Under the pieces are notes generated by a model that saw only the letters and a list, made by a program, of their open reading frames with translations, did no database searches and was not told where the DNA came from. Of a DNA stretch of 64,000 nucleotides, positions 1 through 13,014 are shown one piece after another. This DNA is from Calliopsis andreniformis (taxonomy: Eukaryota > Arthropoda > Insecta > Hymenoptera > Andrenidae): the NCBI RefSeq assembly GCF_051401765.1, contig NC_135064.1, forward strand, positions 28,804,001 to 28,868,000, given 5' to 3'. The number at the start of each line of letters is the position of its first letter. Position 1 is the first letter of the stretch. The position numbers and the translations under genes were made by a program.

Positions 1-3000
1 CTCTTTTTCATTTTACATACCTAACATGAACGAAGCTAACCGGAACTTGAAGACTAGATCGACGACGTACAGTTTCTTCTTCGTGCAATTTAAAGGGAAG
101 GATCTTTAAAGAATACAGAAATCATAGAATATTTCGTCGCGAAATCGCTTTAGAAGACACTGGGTATGTACCATTGTCGATGTGCAATTTATCTCTCTCT
201 TATCTTGTTATGAATCATTTGCTATACACAAAATGTATCGCCATATGAGACTAAATATTTGTGACGCCTCTCAAGCACCTAAGTAACCATATAACGTCCT
301 CGTCGTTTCGAAATTTAAATAATTACAACACTGTGTCGTCTTGTACCGTAAGCAACGTGTTAGATAACAGTCCGATTGTGGTCGCGAAAATAATACCAAC
401 CGATAATGCAAAGAGTAAACTGAAAGCTTGAAAGATTTCTCGACCAATTAGTAAACGAGTTTTAATCGAGATATTTCATGAATCGATCGTGCTATAGTTT
501 TTATCGTGATTATTGCTATAAATACATTCAATGCACGCATGCGAGATGTCTTAAATGAAATATCGTCTAACTGCGGACGTTTTAAAGGAATTTTTAATGG
601 CAAGTGTTTCTTGAGAGGATTAAATCTGGCTACACGGAGTTACTCAACCATTCGTTTCATACTAAATCATCAGCCGAATCCCTTCCTTCAATCCCTTGAG
701 TCGCATTAATGACTAACTTCGATTAAGTGAAGACACTGAGGTTTTGATTCCGTGAGAAGCCAGGGAAAGCGTCGCGTTGCGTCGCGTTGTCTCGCCGAGC
801 AAATCTTGTTGGGAGCGATGCCGAACCGAAAGGCTGATGCTGCCAGCTCGATTGATGACTGTTTGTTTATTGGAATGCGCCTCGAGTGGCACTATATTAT
901 AGCCGCATACGTAGATACGCGCAGAACTTCGTTTTGCCTCGTAAACACTTGAATCAGTTTCTTCGACGGCTTCCAACATCGTATTTTCATCATCTACACA
1001 ACTACATATGTACTTACATATTTCTGTACTTATTCCCCTCATTTTTTATTATGCTATTCCATCTCCATGTAACGCGCAGATTTTTTAAGAAACTTCGAAT
1101 CAACTCGTCCTACCTTTTTCAGTTCGATTGATCCATTTTCTGTTACAGACGCTTCTGAAAATAATTAATAAACTCCTTTTGGGATTTTTTCATTGGAATG
1201 GCAAGAATGTTGGAGTTGAAAGCGGCTTCATTTTGACGGACTTTGTCCGTTAGAAGAAGAAATAAAAAGGAATGAACGGAAGAGGCACGTGCTATACCGC
1301 GTCGCGTCGCGCCGCGACGGTGAAAGGTGTTAAACACGAGAAGGTGAATCGGTACTGCTCTGTAAACTCTTCCCTTGACGAAGCCCAGAACATCTCTGAA
1401 CCCCGAATCGACGATATAAACACTCTGTGGTGCCTTAGGAGTTCGGTTATTCTCGGTAGCAACCAAGAAATTGTTGCCTTCTCCACAAACTCTTGTTTCC
1501 GGACTTTTCGTACTCCAAAAAACTGCGTACTTTAATCTCTTCGAATATGATAAGGTTTACTTTTTTCTGTGTTCGCTTTTTACTTCGTTTGGTACTACAT
1601 TTTTTTTTTTACAAATATCGAGGAATATGCAACGAACATTGGGACTTTAATTAAGGTCAAATTGAATTCGAAATGATCTATTATTCCTCTCGACCAGGTC
1701 TCTTTGATTGTTACCCACGATTAGGAAATGAAAATCACCCAACTGTGAACTATTTTCCAGATTGCTTTGTCACTCTGCCACTCTGTCACGTTCAACCCCT
1801 GACGTTAGTACGATTCTTATCGAGGATCAATGGTTCTCAACGAAATGAATCGATACGAATGCTCTATGAATCGCACGGTATTAAACAGTCGATATTTTGG
1901 ACAAACTCATGATCCTCTTATCGTCGATGGGATCAGCTTCTTGCTTTTCTACTTGGCCGTCTTATTTCGGCGAGGAGAACGAAAAACAAAAGACGAAGGC
2001 GTTCTTACGTGGGAATATTTTCGATAGAGATTTGAAGAAAGCAGCAGATGCGCGTGTGTCCAAGTTACTCGCGCTCGACAAATACGTAAGTACGTATACG
2101 CGAGCAGAGAAAAAACATAAGGCAAGCGTTTGTTTGCTTTGACAAGTATCGAAGGTCCACGTACGAGTCCAAGTAGAGCTACGACTCAACCACTTAACTG
2201 GCTCATGAAAAACTGCCCCTCGCACATGTCGCCTACCCCCTAATTGCATGACCCGAGTAAGATACTGATGTTTCGGAACAATCGTCAGCAATTTGCGCCT
2301 CTCACGCCTCTCTTTCCTATTCTCTTTACCTAATTTTTCGTTTCGTCGAATGATTATCGATTTCAGTGCATACAGCTATCGATTAATAAACGTTACAGCG
2401 AAATCGGACATTCTATGCTATTCTATAGGATAATTATCAGTAAGAAGAACAGAAAATGTTAAATCTTTCTTGGAATATTCCTTGAATTTGAAAATGTTTT
2501 GCATAGAGTTTGAAGTAGTAAACTTTATTGGGTGAAATTGTTGAACGATCGATTAGTTGCACTATTGCAACTAATCACTGCTTTTTAAACTCGAGTCGAA
2601 TGTTCGTATAATTCCGTAAGGTATACGTTTAACGCAAATGAAGCTGTATTTTCACGCTGCCGATCAGCCGTTAGTGAGTCAATCGTCGAACACAGTCGAC
2701 CTTTTATACGCGGTGGCCGACCTTCCAATCCGCCTCGATCTCGTTGATCCCGAAATTGAATTGGCTAATTGACAGGCTTAATCGAGGACAGATTGTCCGC
2801 TGAAACAGCTATGGGCTATAAGCTCGATTCGTTCCTCGCGACAGGGAGCAAAGAACGCGAGGATTCTTCAACGATTTTTAATTCTCCATCCACCGAATCA
2901 TTATTTTCTTCATTTCGATGCGAATACTGCAAGTCATCCGTCGTGCATTCGTCTTCGTTTCCTCTCTGCGTATTTGCCAATCAATGAGCAACGATTACCC

Positions 3001-3590
3001 TTGTATTACCATCTGTCTTATTAACGAACAGATAGAATTAATTAAAACGAAGGCGTTTGAAAATCTATGATTTTTCGAAACTTTTGCATCGCCTTTAATT
3101 TACTGGCCCGAAAATGGTAGCAGGGAAGCGTGCGAGTTCTAATCTTTTAATAGAAATGTTTGTAGAATAAAGAAGAAAGTGGTACGGTAGGTAAAAGAAT
3201 GAAATAGGGATAAATTCCCAAAGGTTAATTCGCTTCTCTGTAAGACGAGAAGATGCGAGATATCCTGGAAAGAAATACACATAGATGTAGGAAGCTGTTC
3301 GTGCAAATCTCAACGGGAACGAATGAGTGTAGCGGGTAGGAAGATTTCCGGGTTCGGGTGGCGGTTGCTGCTTTCTACCCCTCCCAGAGTCAGGATGCTC
3401 ATTAGGTATGGAGGACCATGGATCTCGATTGAAATTGAGACGAATCGCTTCGTGGACAGTCAAGATTGTTCCCGACGGGGTGGATGTTTGCGTACGGGGG
3501 CAGGAATGAAATCGAAGGAAAGACAGGGAGAAACATAGGGTGAAGGATGGAGGAAAAAAGAGGCGAGATCGCGCGTAAGCAATCTCGGAG
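1..3590. other. Non-coding flank upstream of the pyrokinin gene
   Basis: I see no supported gene here. Open frames are short, overlap on both strands and lack splice-site context. Two GC-rich patches built from repeated GCGTCGCG-type words lie near 768-795 and 1297-1321. At the extreme left edge a minus-strand splice-donor-like GTATGTAA follows GTTAG (about 15-25), so an exon of a gene lying further left cannot be excluded. The last kilobase is presumably the regulatory region of the pyrokinin gene. Confidence 0.5.
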
Positions 3591-3604
3591 GGTGGCTTGC
3601 ATCC

Positions 3605-3611
3605 CTATAAA
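3605..3611 (+). promoter_or_regulatory. TATA box of the pyrokinin gene
   Basis: TATAAAA lies 71 bases before the pyrokinin start codon. A start site about 30 bases downstream (near 3635) would leave a 5' UTR of under 50 bases. A TATA-driven promoter fits a cell-type-restricted peptide gene. The transcription start itself is inferred. Confidence 0.6.
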
Positions 3612-3681
3612 ACCTGGGAATCGCACCCGTATCGACACTATTCGACGACAAGTCTCGAGGTAGAGTATACTCGAAGAAGCG

Positions 3682-4572
3682 ATGATCGGTTTTGCTGTCT
3701 TCCAACCTTCTCGCGTCGCCGTCTCGATCGGCGCTGTCTTCTGCCTCCTTTACTTGGTGTCTTGCTGCTCCGGCGAGTACGGTACGTTTTCGCGTGAATC
3801 ACGATAATTAATAGTTGCGTTTCGAGTGCTGCAAAACGAAAAAACGGGTAGCCCGACAATTGTACGCGCAACTGAAAATAATTCGAAAAGGAACTCGTTT
3901 TGGTCGACAGAAGGGAGAGAATCGGCGAGCAGCGTCTCTAACGACAGGACACCCAATAACGAGTTCGGCTCCTGCACCGATGGCAAGTGCATCAAACGCA
4001 CCTCGCATGACATCACCAGCGGCATGTGGTTCGGACCTCGGTTGGGCAGACGACGGAGAGCAGATAGGAAACTGGAGATCGATTCGGAGCTCGAAACTCT
4101 AACGAACATGTTTGATGCACCGCGTTGGATCACGATTCCAGGTATTTCTGCTTCTTAGTCTCGCGCTTTATTATTACCCGTGTCTTTCGCATCCACCACT
4201 TTCCATTCGAAAAATATATCAACTTCTGAAATTAGCGAAAGATTGGGGAAACTAAGAGTTTTGTTATCTGTAAAAGGTCATCTTGGTGTTGCAATCCTAT
4301 TTCCTATGGAAGTTTTCATTACAGAAGGGGAAAAACGACAACCGCCCCAGTTTACTCCACGCTTGGGCAGAGAATCAGGGGAGGATCTGTTCTTTTCGTA
4401 CGGATTACCGAGAGATCAAGAAGACTTCTACGCGGAAGAGCAAATCTTTCCACCCCTTTTCGCGCCCCGCCTAGGACGTCGACTACCCTGGACACCGTCG
4501 CCGAGGCTCGGCCGACAATTGCACGCGATTCTCGAGAAATCTAAACAGTACGCCGACGATTCACGCTTTTGA
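3682..4572 (+). CDS. Pban: Pyrokinin/PBAN (hugin-type) neuropeptide precursor, 3 coding exons
   Basis: Secreted precursor of C-terminally amidated FXPRL-amide peptides, which act on pyrokinin/PBAN-type G-protein-coupled receptors. Exons by phase: 3682-3781 (signal peptide; hydrophobic core around residues 11-29), 3911-4141 and 4325-4572, giving 192 residues; the 3910/3911 acceptor is the least certain junction. Processing sites (Gly amide donor plus Arg) release four peptides: TSHDITSGMWFGPRL (4000-4044, after LysArg, before GRRRR), QPPQFTPRL (4339-4365, after LysArg), a peptide ending PPLFAPRL (to 4473; N-terminus unclear because no dibasic site precedes it closely) and LPWTPSPRL (4483-4509). 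The WFGPRL form corresponds to tryptopyrokinin. The order WFGPRL, FTPRL, LFxxRL, PWTPSPRL is what I recall from the honeybee precursor. A polyadenylation signal follows at 4634. Family assignment is firm. Confidence 0.93.
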
Positions 4573-4633
4573 AACTGACCCGAGAAAAGGAAGACAGCCG
4601 GAGACATAGTGTAACCGAACGCGAAAAGAACAA

Positions 4634-4639
4634 AATAAA
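4634..4639 (+). terminator. Polyadenylation signal of the pyrokinin gene
   Basis: AATAAA lies 62 bases after the pyrokinin stop codon, implying a very short 3' UTR. Confidence 0.55.
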
Positions 4640-7600
4640 CGACTCTTTTATTTCTTTGTATTATAAGAGAGAAAAAGAATGTTCGAGGATTGTTTCCTTC
4701 CAATTTTCGAGAACCTTGCAGCCGAGGCGATGCGGTGCCAATGAAAGAGATAGACGCGTGTTATTCCTGTCCATTCCCGATAGTAAATGGTTACTCGAGT
4801 AAAGAGAGGCGGAAAGTTAACTTATGTCTGCTGGCGGTGTTTCCGAGCTTTATGGTTACGAGCAGAGTCTACGTGGCCACATGGCCCACCGGTAGTTCCG
4901 CTCGGGAAATTACACGCGTAGTTACCCGTTATTCCCCTTGCCATCCCTTTTCTCTTCACCGTCTCCTTCTTCCTCGCACCGAAGAAATTCAACCTTGATA
5001 AGCGTGCTCTCTTTATCCGAAATTCAACGTTTTCTTTCTAAATGACATTACCATACGACGCAACCGATCAAAAGGGTTTGCTCGCCCTTTTCGTCATTTT
5101 CATAATCATAAATGTAAAATATCGCGTTGCATATGAAGATTAGACTTTTACTACGGAATATGTATGTAGGAAATAGAATTTCTTGTCTCCGAAAGATTAT
5201 ATTATGTGCATTCCTACTGAGAGCTTTCGATTGACTCGACCACCTTCTACCTATCGCTTACAATATCTAGTAATAATAAGAATAAATGTTATTAAGAAAA
5301 TGCGAACAATTCGTAAGATATTTTAAGTAATAAAACTTTGCTCGGCGATCCTCTCATTTCCAAAACCACCCCTTTTCCCTTCATTTTCTGCCACGATTCC
5401 TTCTCTCGCTCTTTAGTCCCCTTTCTTATACATATATCCACTGTGTACGAGTACTTACACATAGAACAGTGTACATCAGTAGACCTATACGTGTAGACTA
5501 ATCAACGCGTAAGCATTGATATACATGTACATACCGATAATCTACGATACTAAATAGGAACAGGGATGGAAGTGACACACTTTCTTTTGCAGTTTCAGTT
5601 TTTTTGTCTTTTTTTCCGTTTTATTAGATGCATTCGCAAACGTTACAACCTTCCTACGCGTATAGAATTCGGAGATCGTTCACACAACACCTCGCCTCGT
5701 CGCCTTTTACAACACACCCTTATCGACATTTTTCTAGGCAATGTGTTACGTCTATAATATAATTCTTTACTTTCTCTAGCTTCTGTACCGTAAATACGCA
5801 CACGCAAACATGCTATCTGCCCATTCATCCTATCACTATTTTTATATGTATATTATAATTATAATGCTCTTATGTACTAGGTACGTCTATGTGTGTGTTA
5901 TATAATATATAGATCTATTTGTATAGGTATGTATATATACATGGTCGAGTTTACTCGACACAATAGAATTATCGATTCCATTCGATATATCCTTTATTGT
6001 TTTTTTTACCTCGTGTGTGCAAAAGATCGTCGATACGGTCATACACCTTACGCGCGCTTCATAGTTATGCAAGTCTGACGAATTTGAAAAAATACATCGG
6101 TAAGTATATAGTTCTTCCAAAAAGAAAAAAAGATTGAAAACAGTAATTACGGAGACGAGGTCGATTCGAACCCGGGGAACTTCTTTCATGAATCCTTCTC
6201 CTCGATGCGAAACTATTTTCTGAAACTTTTTCGAGTTCCTCGAGATAATCGATCGTCACTCAATATACATTACGCGACGGATTTTGTATTGCTAAACGTT
6301 ACGTCTAATCTGACTATTCGTTTCCTAAAAAATATAAACTGTATCCTTTCGTCAGTTGCCTCCTTCGCGCACTTCTGTTAAAAAATTTCCAGAAATAATA
6401 ATTTTCAAAGGTTCTGCTTCCTTTTCCTTTGTAATTTTCGCGTCTTTCAATCGTGTATACGCGTCGATATGAATGTACAAAATCGTGAGAATAATTTCAC
6501 GGTTTCTTTTTCGTGTGTCGGAGGAGCTCGTGGCAGCCTGAAGAAGCGATCGTTCGAAAAGAACGATCATACGCGGTTGCTTATTACGTGAAAAAGTAGC
6601 AGGTGCTCCAATCTGATATAGAATCAGGGGAATCTAAAAACGAACTACCAAGTATGAAAGTCAATTTCAATCGAAGGCACTATCTTACGAACGAAAATCT
6701 GCTTTGTTTTGTCGTGACGCGGAAAAAACTCCGATTTTGTGAAGATGGAAAATCGAACGCATCGCGAATCACAGGAATATTTTGGATTATCAGTTTTTTA
6801 TCATTTACAAAATATATCGAAACTACGAATCACTTTGCTGTGATTAAGTTTGAACAGCGAAGCGTGAGAAAGGGCCTCTCTATTTTTCGAAACACGAGAG
6901 ATTCCGTTTGCGCTCCTTAAACGTCAGCCTGAAAATTAAGCAGATTTTCTCAAACAGTTTCAGAACGAATTCTTATAGCTTTTTTATCGGAATTCGAACT
7001 CTTCTTATTTTCCGCGGAATTGGATACAAGTAATTTACGCTTCCCGTTTTTGTCAGCTACATAATAGACTCCTCTACATCGATGAGAAATCAAAACATAA
7101 ATTATATATTCCTATACAATTGCATTGTAAAAGATTGAAAAAATAAAGAAACAAAAATACTTGAATAAAGAAAACGAAAAAGAATCACTGAGATAAAGAT
7201 ATACTAAATACAAGGGATTAATTGTGATCGAAAAACACTAAAAGGAAAAGGTACTATATACACATACATATCAAAGATGGTTAATCTTCGAGTAGAAAGT
7301 ATATCTTATAGGAAACATTGATTTTTTTATATATTTTCTCGTAAACCCCTTATTATGCTCCAAGGATAACCTGAAAACCCACACACACACACACACACAC
7401 ACATATATAAATGCGTATGTATATGCATGAATCTATATGTATATGCGTGCATCCGTATAAATAAGAACGTAAGAATTCGTAATATGTATGATTGATTATT
7501 TAACGGGACGATTTGAAATCGTTCTGGTTTCAGATTATTTACGTTATTATAAAAAATCGACGTTTACGAAGCGATACAATTTTCGTCGGAATTATTTTTC

Positions 7601-10600
7601 TAGTCTGATTTCTATTCCCCGTTGTAGTTTTCACTTTTCAACTAAAAGTCTGATCGAGTCTGATCTTTTCACTTCACTGAACTTGGAAAGAAAGTCCACC
7701 CTTTTTCAAATTCTCACGATTAATTAGATTTGACTATTGGTATCAACGCTTTTTTCTTCAAGTTCGAGTGCAACCAACACACAATTGAGTGTATTCAAGT
7801 TTGAAAGAAAATTTCATTAAGGCATAGTACAACGGAGGAATAAAATCCTGGAACTTGTACGAGATCCTAGGAGTCGAAAACGTAAAGGGCACACCGACGA
7901 CCGTACCCTAACTGTCGATTCTTAACTTAACTCGACTAAATCTACGTTCATTCTCTTTTTTTGTGTGGCGTCGCCTTTTTTCTGTCATTCCTTTATAAGT
8001 GCTTAGTCACTCGCTTAATCCTTAAGAAGTAACTAATCCTACATCGCCGAATACGAAATGGCAAATTGAGGCTTACAAATGTGTTATATGTACAAAAAGT
8101 ACCTAGTCATTGATAATCGGTTCCTTGTTTTGCTAACAGTTTTTCTGACTTCTTTCTTAGCATTCGTCCATGAGCATTATTCTCTTTATTTGTGCTACAG
8201 TTTTTCGTCCGTTCAACATACTCTTCCCATATTTTCAGACAGAACCTTTTCTCAGAAAAAGAGTACGGTATTCGGATAGAGGAAGGAAACTTCAATCTGT
8301 TCTAGACACTGAAACCAGTATTTTTTTCTAAAAAGAATACGGAATAAAGGCAAAGGAATCGTTACGTTTGTAACACAGCACGATGTGTACAGAAGGATAT
8401 AATGCCTGCCTATTCTTTACATAAGAATCACACAAAGATGAGAAGAAATGAACTGACAGTACCGTGGAATATTAAACTCTTGAATATTTTCAAGTTTCGT
8501 GACCTAATTATCAGTCTCTGCATTCAGTTCTGTGAAATCAATTACACTACAAATTCTGTAAAATTTTCGATCATAATACTGTAGTTGTTTCGTTGACGAG
8601 TTTACAATGGTCATCGGTTAAAGATACGTACATCAAACGATTCTAAGAATGGTATGAAACAGTTTAATCAGAAAAATGAATTAATAGCTCTAACAGCTGA
8701 AAAACAAAAGGTAAGTAGAAATTATGATACACGATTGATACGAAAATTGAACCGAATAACACGTAACAATTCACGTCGCGGCACTTTTATTATACGTCTT
8801 CAATTTTTTTGTCGATCACAAGTGAAATGATTATTTGAACGGACGTAGGAACTCTAAAATAATTAGTGTTCTTTGTAAATAGTACGGAAGGACAAGTTTC
8901 GGATGGAAAATTGACGCGCAATTAATAGTACATATACGTATATTATATATGTTTATATATAATTATAATTCATTCGAATAGCCAACACTTAGGATCAAAT
9001 ACCTATCAATTTGATGCGTTCTGATTGAACGAGTTGCCGAAAGTATCTATAGAAGCGATCTGAACTCAGAAGATACGAACCAAAATGCGACACAGGAAGA
9101 CAATGAAAAGGAAGAAATATTAAAAACGCGCGAAAAATTGGTTTCGTTATATTACATTTTCCTGCAATAATAATGCTTCTAAAGCAAAATGATCTTATCG
9201 ATTGCGTTAACGTTTAAAAGAAAATTCATCATCGTGTGTATGTTCATGAATAGATTTCAAAATTATGATTCAACTTTTAAAAAATAAGTAAATAATGCTT
9301 TCTATTAATTTATCGCTTAACTAAATGCGTTTCTGTCTTCCAGGAATTAAATACCAAAAAAGAAAGTGTTGAGTGACCCATATAAATTTCCTGCAATTTA
9401 CGATATGTTTAATATTCAAAATACATGAACAGAGAAAAAATAGTTTACTGCTATTGTAATCAATTAGTATGTAATTTCGTCATATGTGATTAGTTTCACT
9501 ATTAAACCTTTTACGTTTCCCTCCTAAAAAATAAATGACCCCCTCTTTCTTCTCGGTCTACGAAAACTTGAGGCAACTTTGAATTGAGGAGAAATTTAAT
9601 CCTCAATTTTTTTACTGAATTCTGGTAGAAAAGACTTTGGATATAATTTGCTGTAATTCGTGAAACATTTTCGATACGAAATCAAATTCCTTTCACACAA
9701 GAAGGAAATAAAAAAGGAAAATCTATTAATCACTTAATCGATCATTGTTGAGATTTTCCTATGGATTGTATTAACAGCTATATTGCTTGTTTGGTTCATT
9801 AGCGATACGCAATGGTAAACGTATTTGAAGGCCATGTGTTCATTGAAAAAGAAACATGTGATTGGAATATGAAACATATAAAAAATACTGCTCATGTTAT
9901 AAAACTTTGCATAGGCTGACTAATGGTAAATAAAATATTTACTCGATAAATAGATGAATTTGCGATGACACGATACGGTAGCACAGATAATTTCCAGCTT
10001 TGATTACCTCAGGCTTCGCAAACGCATGAATAATAGAAAACAATAACAAATATCAACAGAAATTCAACATTGTTACACAAAATTTCAACAGACAAGAATG
10101 TTTTGTGTTACAGTTCTTCGTTCGTTACAATTTTATAAGAAGTAGGGTATATCCAGTCGAGCAAAATCCTTATAGCGTAAAGTAAAAAACAAAAGTAGTT
10201 GACAGTATCGTTAAGGATACTTTTCAATCGAAAGATCGCGTGGAGTTTCGAACGATGCTTTTTCAAAACGATGTGTTGACTCAGTGCGTGACTAGTACAT
10301 TAAAGAACGAAAACGGATCTGTCAAGATTCCAGATATCTATGTGCGATTTGCGTGTAATGCAATTTAATGTCGACCTTTCAACCCTTTCGCTATTAACAA
10401 CAGCGTGGTGAGTAAAAAAATGTAGCTGGTCGACGAGAAATTCAGATATTGCGTGCACAGTATGAGAATGAGCCAGCCATTCGTTTTTTACTATATTTTT
10501 CACGATGTTCGTTACACTTGCGAATATAAGTAACGACATATTAAGATTAGGTATGGTTCAAAAGTTCGGTTTAAAAACTTTTGGCTGCTTCTGCATCACG

Positions 10601-13014
10601 TCTAATCCCAAAATCGTGTGGTCGCACGCTCACAGACACAACGCACTAGTTCATTTTAAATTTCTATCTTGTGCTTCTTCTCTTTTAAATAATAGAATCG
10701 ATCTAAAACTACTTCTTTTTAATTAAGATTAGAGTAGTTTCCCCTTACACGATACTGAACTGAAAAACCAATTTTGCCCGCTTACAAATTCTAGCTAATC
10801 TAATTATACTTCTACATAATCGTACGCTTAACTTCTACGTAAAACGATAATCTTTATATTTCAATCGATCAAAAGTTTTCGTTGCACGATTAAAAAGCTC
10901 CAACATCTAATCAACAAAATTTCAGTGTTTCAGTGCTCCAACATCAAATTATGCATTTTACTTGTTTCAACATTTTTTTGTAGCTATTTAAATCTGCTTT
11001 ACGTTAGCCATTTAGACATTTTATCTAGCACATTTTCAAGAATTTCATTCAAACTAAATGTGCATAATAGTTTGTCGAGCAGAAGTTTCATTTATAAAAA
11101 CGTCATGTTTCGCATAACAACAACTCTAGTTATACCAGACACTAACGCAATGCTTTTCTATTACTGTTTCGATAGTTACAATCAAGCAAAACATAATTTC
11201 TATTTCATTGTCAAAACTTAACTATTCGTTGGAGATACGAAAGGGCCAAAAGTTAGACAACAGAAATGTTCTCCCTATCGTAATTATGAACACTTTATTT
11301 TATTTGTACTACTATTAACCAGACGAGAGCCAATCCATTTCTTCGATATAAGTTATTCCTACCATTTAAAAAACAGAATTGACTTCCATTCAGCAAACAT
11401 GGAAAGCAAAATAAAGCACGGTAAAAAGTTGACGTACCTAAGTACGTATCACAATCGGTATCGATTTCCTTGTCGTCGTGTTTCACTTGTTCTATCATTT
11501 TATTAAGCAATTCTGTTCAGTATTCTATATATTAAGGCTCTACGAAACCAGTATACTAGTACCGAAAATCACATTATCGTATTAAAAAAACAACTGCATA
11601 AATTTCTCTATTTAAAAATATAATAATTCATTCTGCACCGGCCACGAACTGAGCATGTTTCATTTGTCAATATGACATTTTTTTCTTTTCCTTCGTTTAA
11701 AAATTCGGAGAGTGTCTAAGGAGAATCCATATAATTTTCTCAGACACTTGATTCAACGACGATTTATGCGAAGTATACATCTTTTACATGAAGAATGCGA
11801 CACTTCATGTTTTATAAATTTAAAAGTACAAATCAACGTATTGCCATAAAATTATTTATACATGTTGCAATTACGTTGTCTTCACATTCTTAACAGCGAC
11901 GAGTTACAAAGTTCATTTCAAAACTCAAAATTTTAACTACATTTGATATATCTATACCTATATGAAATATTTACGATTCTTTCTTTTTGAAGAACGACAA
12001 AAATTTCGTAATTATCCAATATATATGCTCATTAAAATGAAAAAGTAACAATATAATGAATAAATTAATGTTTGTGTTAATTCAAAAGTGAGATGTAGTC
12101 TGAGCACTAATCAAATAAGAAAAAATATATCTTCCTCTATTTTTCCAGGTTCCTATTGTTCCAGGTGTCAAGCTACACTTTTCAATGCAATGAGTGTGTA
12201 TTACTTTATCATGAAAGTGTCAATAATTTAAACTCGTGTGCTCGTAAATGATATCATCGATTCCTTCGAAGCTTTAACTGTATTTACAATTAAATATAGT
12301 TTCTTGTTGGTATTGTTTCGAAAAGAATCGAATTAGACTAATATAATTCATAAATGACACTTTAAACCAGCAAGTTATCCCCTCCCTTCATGGCGAAAAG
12401 TTTCCCTCAAAGCAAACATCTTAAACTAACGGCAGGAATCTGTCAATCGAATTAAAAAGCTTTCACATAATTTCATCGTATCTGTACTCTCAGATTTACT
12501 GGTTCACCGTTAGAGCATCCATTAGATTAGACTATCCATCTTTTTCTATATAATAGTTGAATCTAGGATTGAAGCCTCTTAACTAAAGACGAAATGAACA
12601 GAGTTTGAATTCGAGTTTAACATATATTCCCAATACGGAAGAACATAGCTGGATGTATTGTAAATACAACCTTTAGGAATAATTCCCTGAACTTGTCTCA
12701 AAGACGCAAAAATGGTGCACGCGCTTCTACATTCTTCTTGTACCGTTTCTTTCACTATTCCCTCTTGATGAGCTTCAATATTAAAACGCTGTCGCGTATA
12801 TATGTACAGAGAAACGGACAGACGAACGGAGAATTTGTGCTCGTTCTTCTAACCGTTTCACTAGCGTGCACTCCTGTTGCTATGTATTTCACACGAGTTT
12901 GTTCTCTCTTTGTTGGAACAAATATGTTTTATATCCCTGAGAGAGCGACGCACTTAGCCATTTCTAACAAGCGAGTAAGTGCCTCGTGCACTTACCCATT
13001 CCCCTTCGAGCCGA
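4640..13014. other. Long AT-rich non-coding interval between pyrokinin and LARP1
   Basis: About 8.4 kb with no supportable gene on either strand. Open frames are short and AT-rich, with no recognisable domain and no consistent splice phases. It holds a CA microsatellite at 7380-7403 and a small hairpin at 11711-11748. The right end, below 13015, must contain the 3' UTR of the minus-strand LARP1 gene. The plus-strand TTTATT at 11292 (AATAAA on the minus strand) is one distal candidate signal; I could not fix the transcript end. Confidence 0.5.
7380..7403. repeat. (CA)n microsatellite
   Basis: Uninterrupted CA dinucleotide run of about 12 units, continuing into TA-rich sequence on its right. 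Confidence 0.9.

Noticed and set aside
6160..6180. tRNA-like T-loop (GGTTCGAATC on the minus strand)
   Set aside because: The T-stem does not pair and no acceptor stem, anticodon arm or A-box is found at the right distance.
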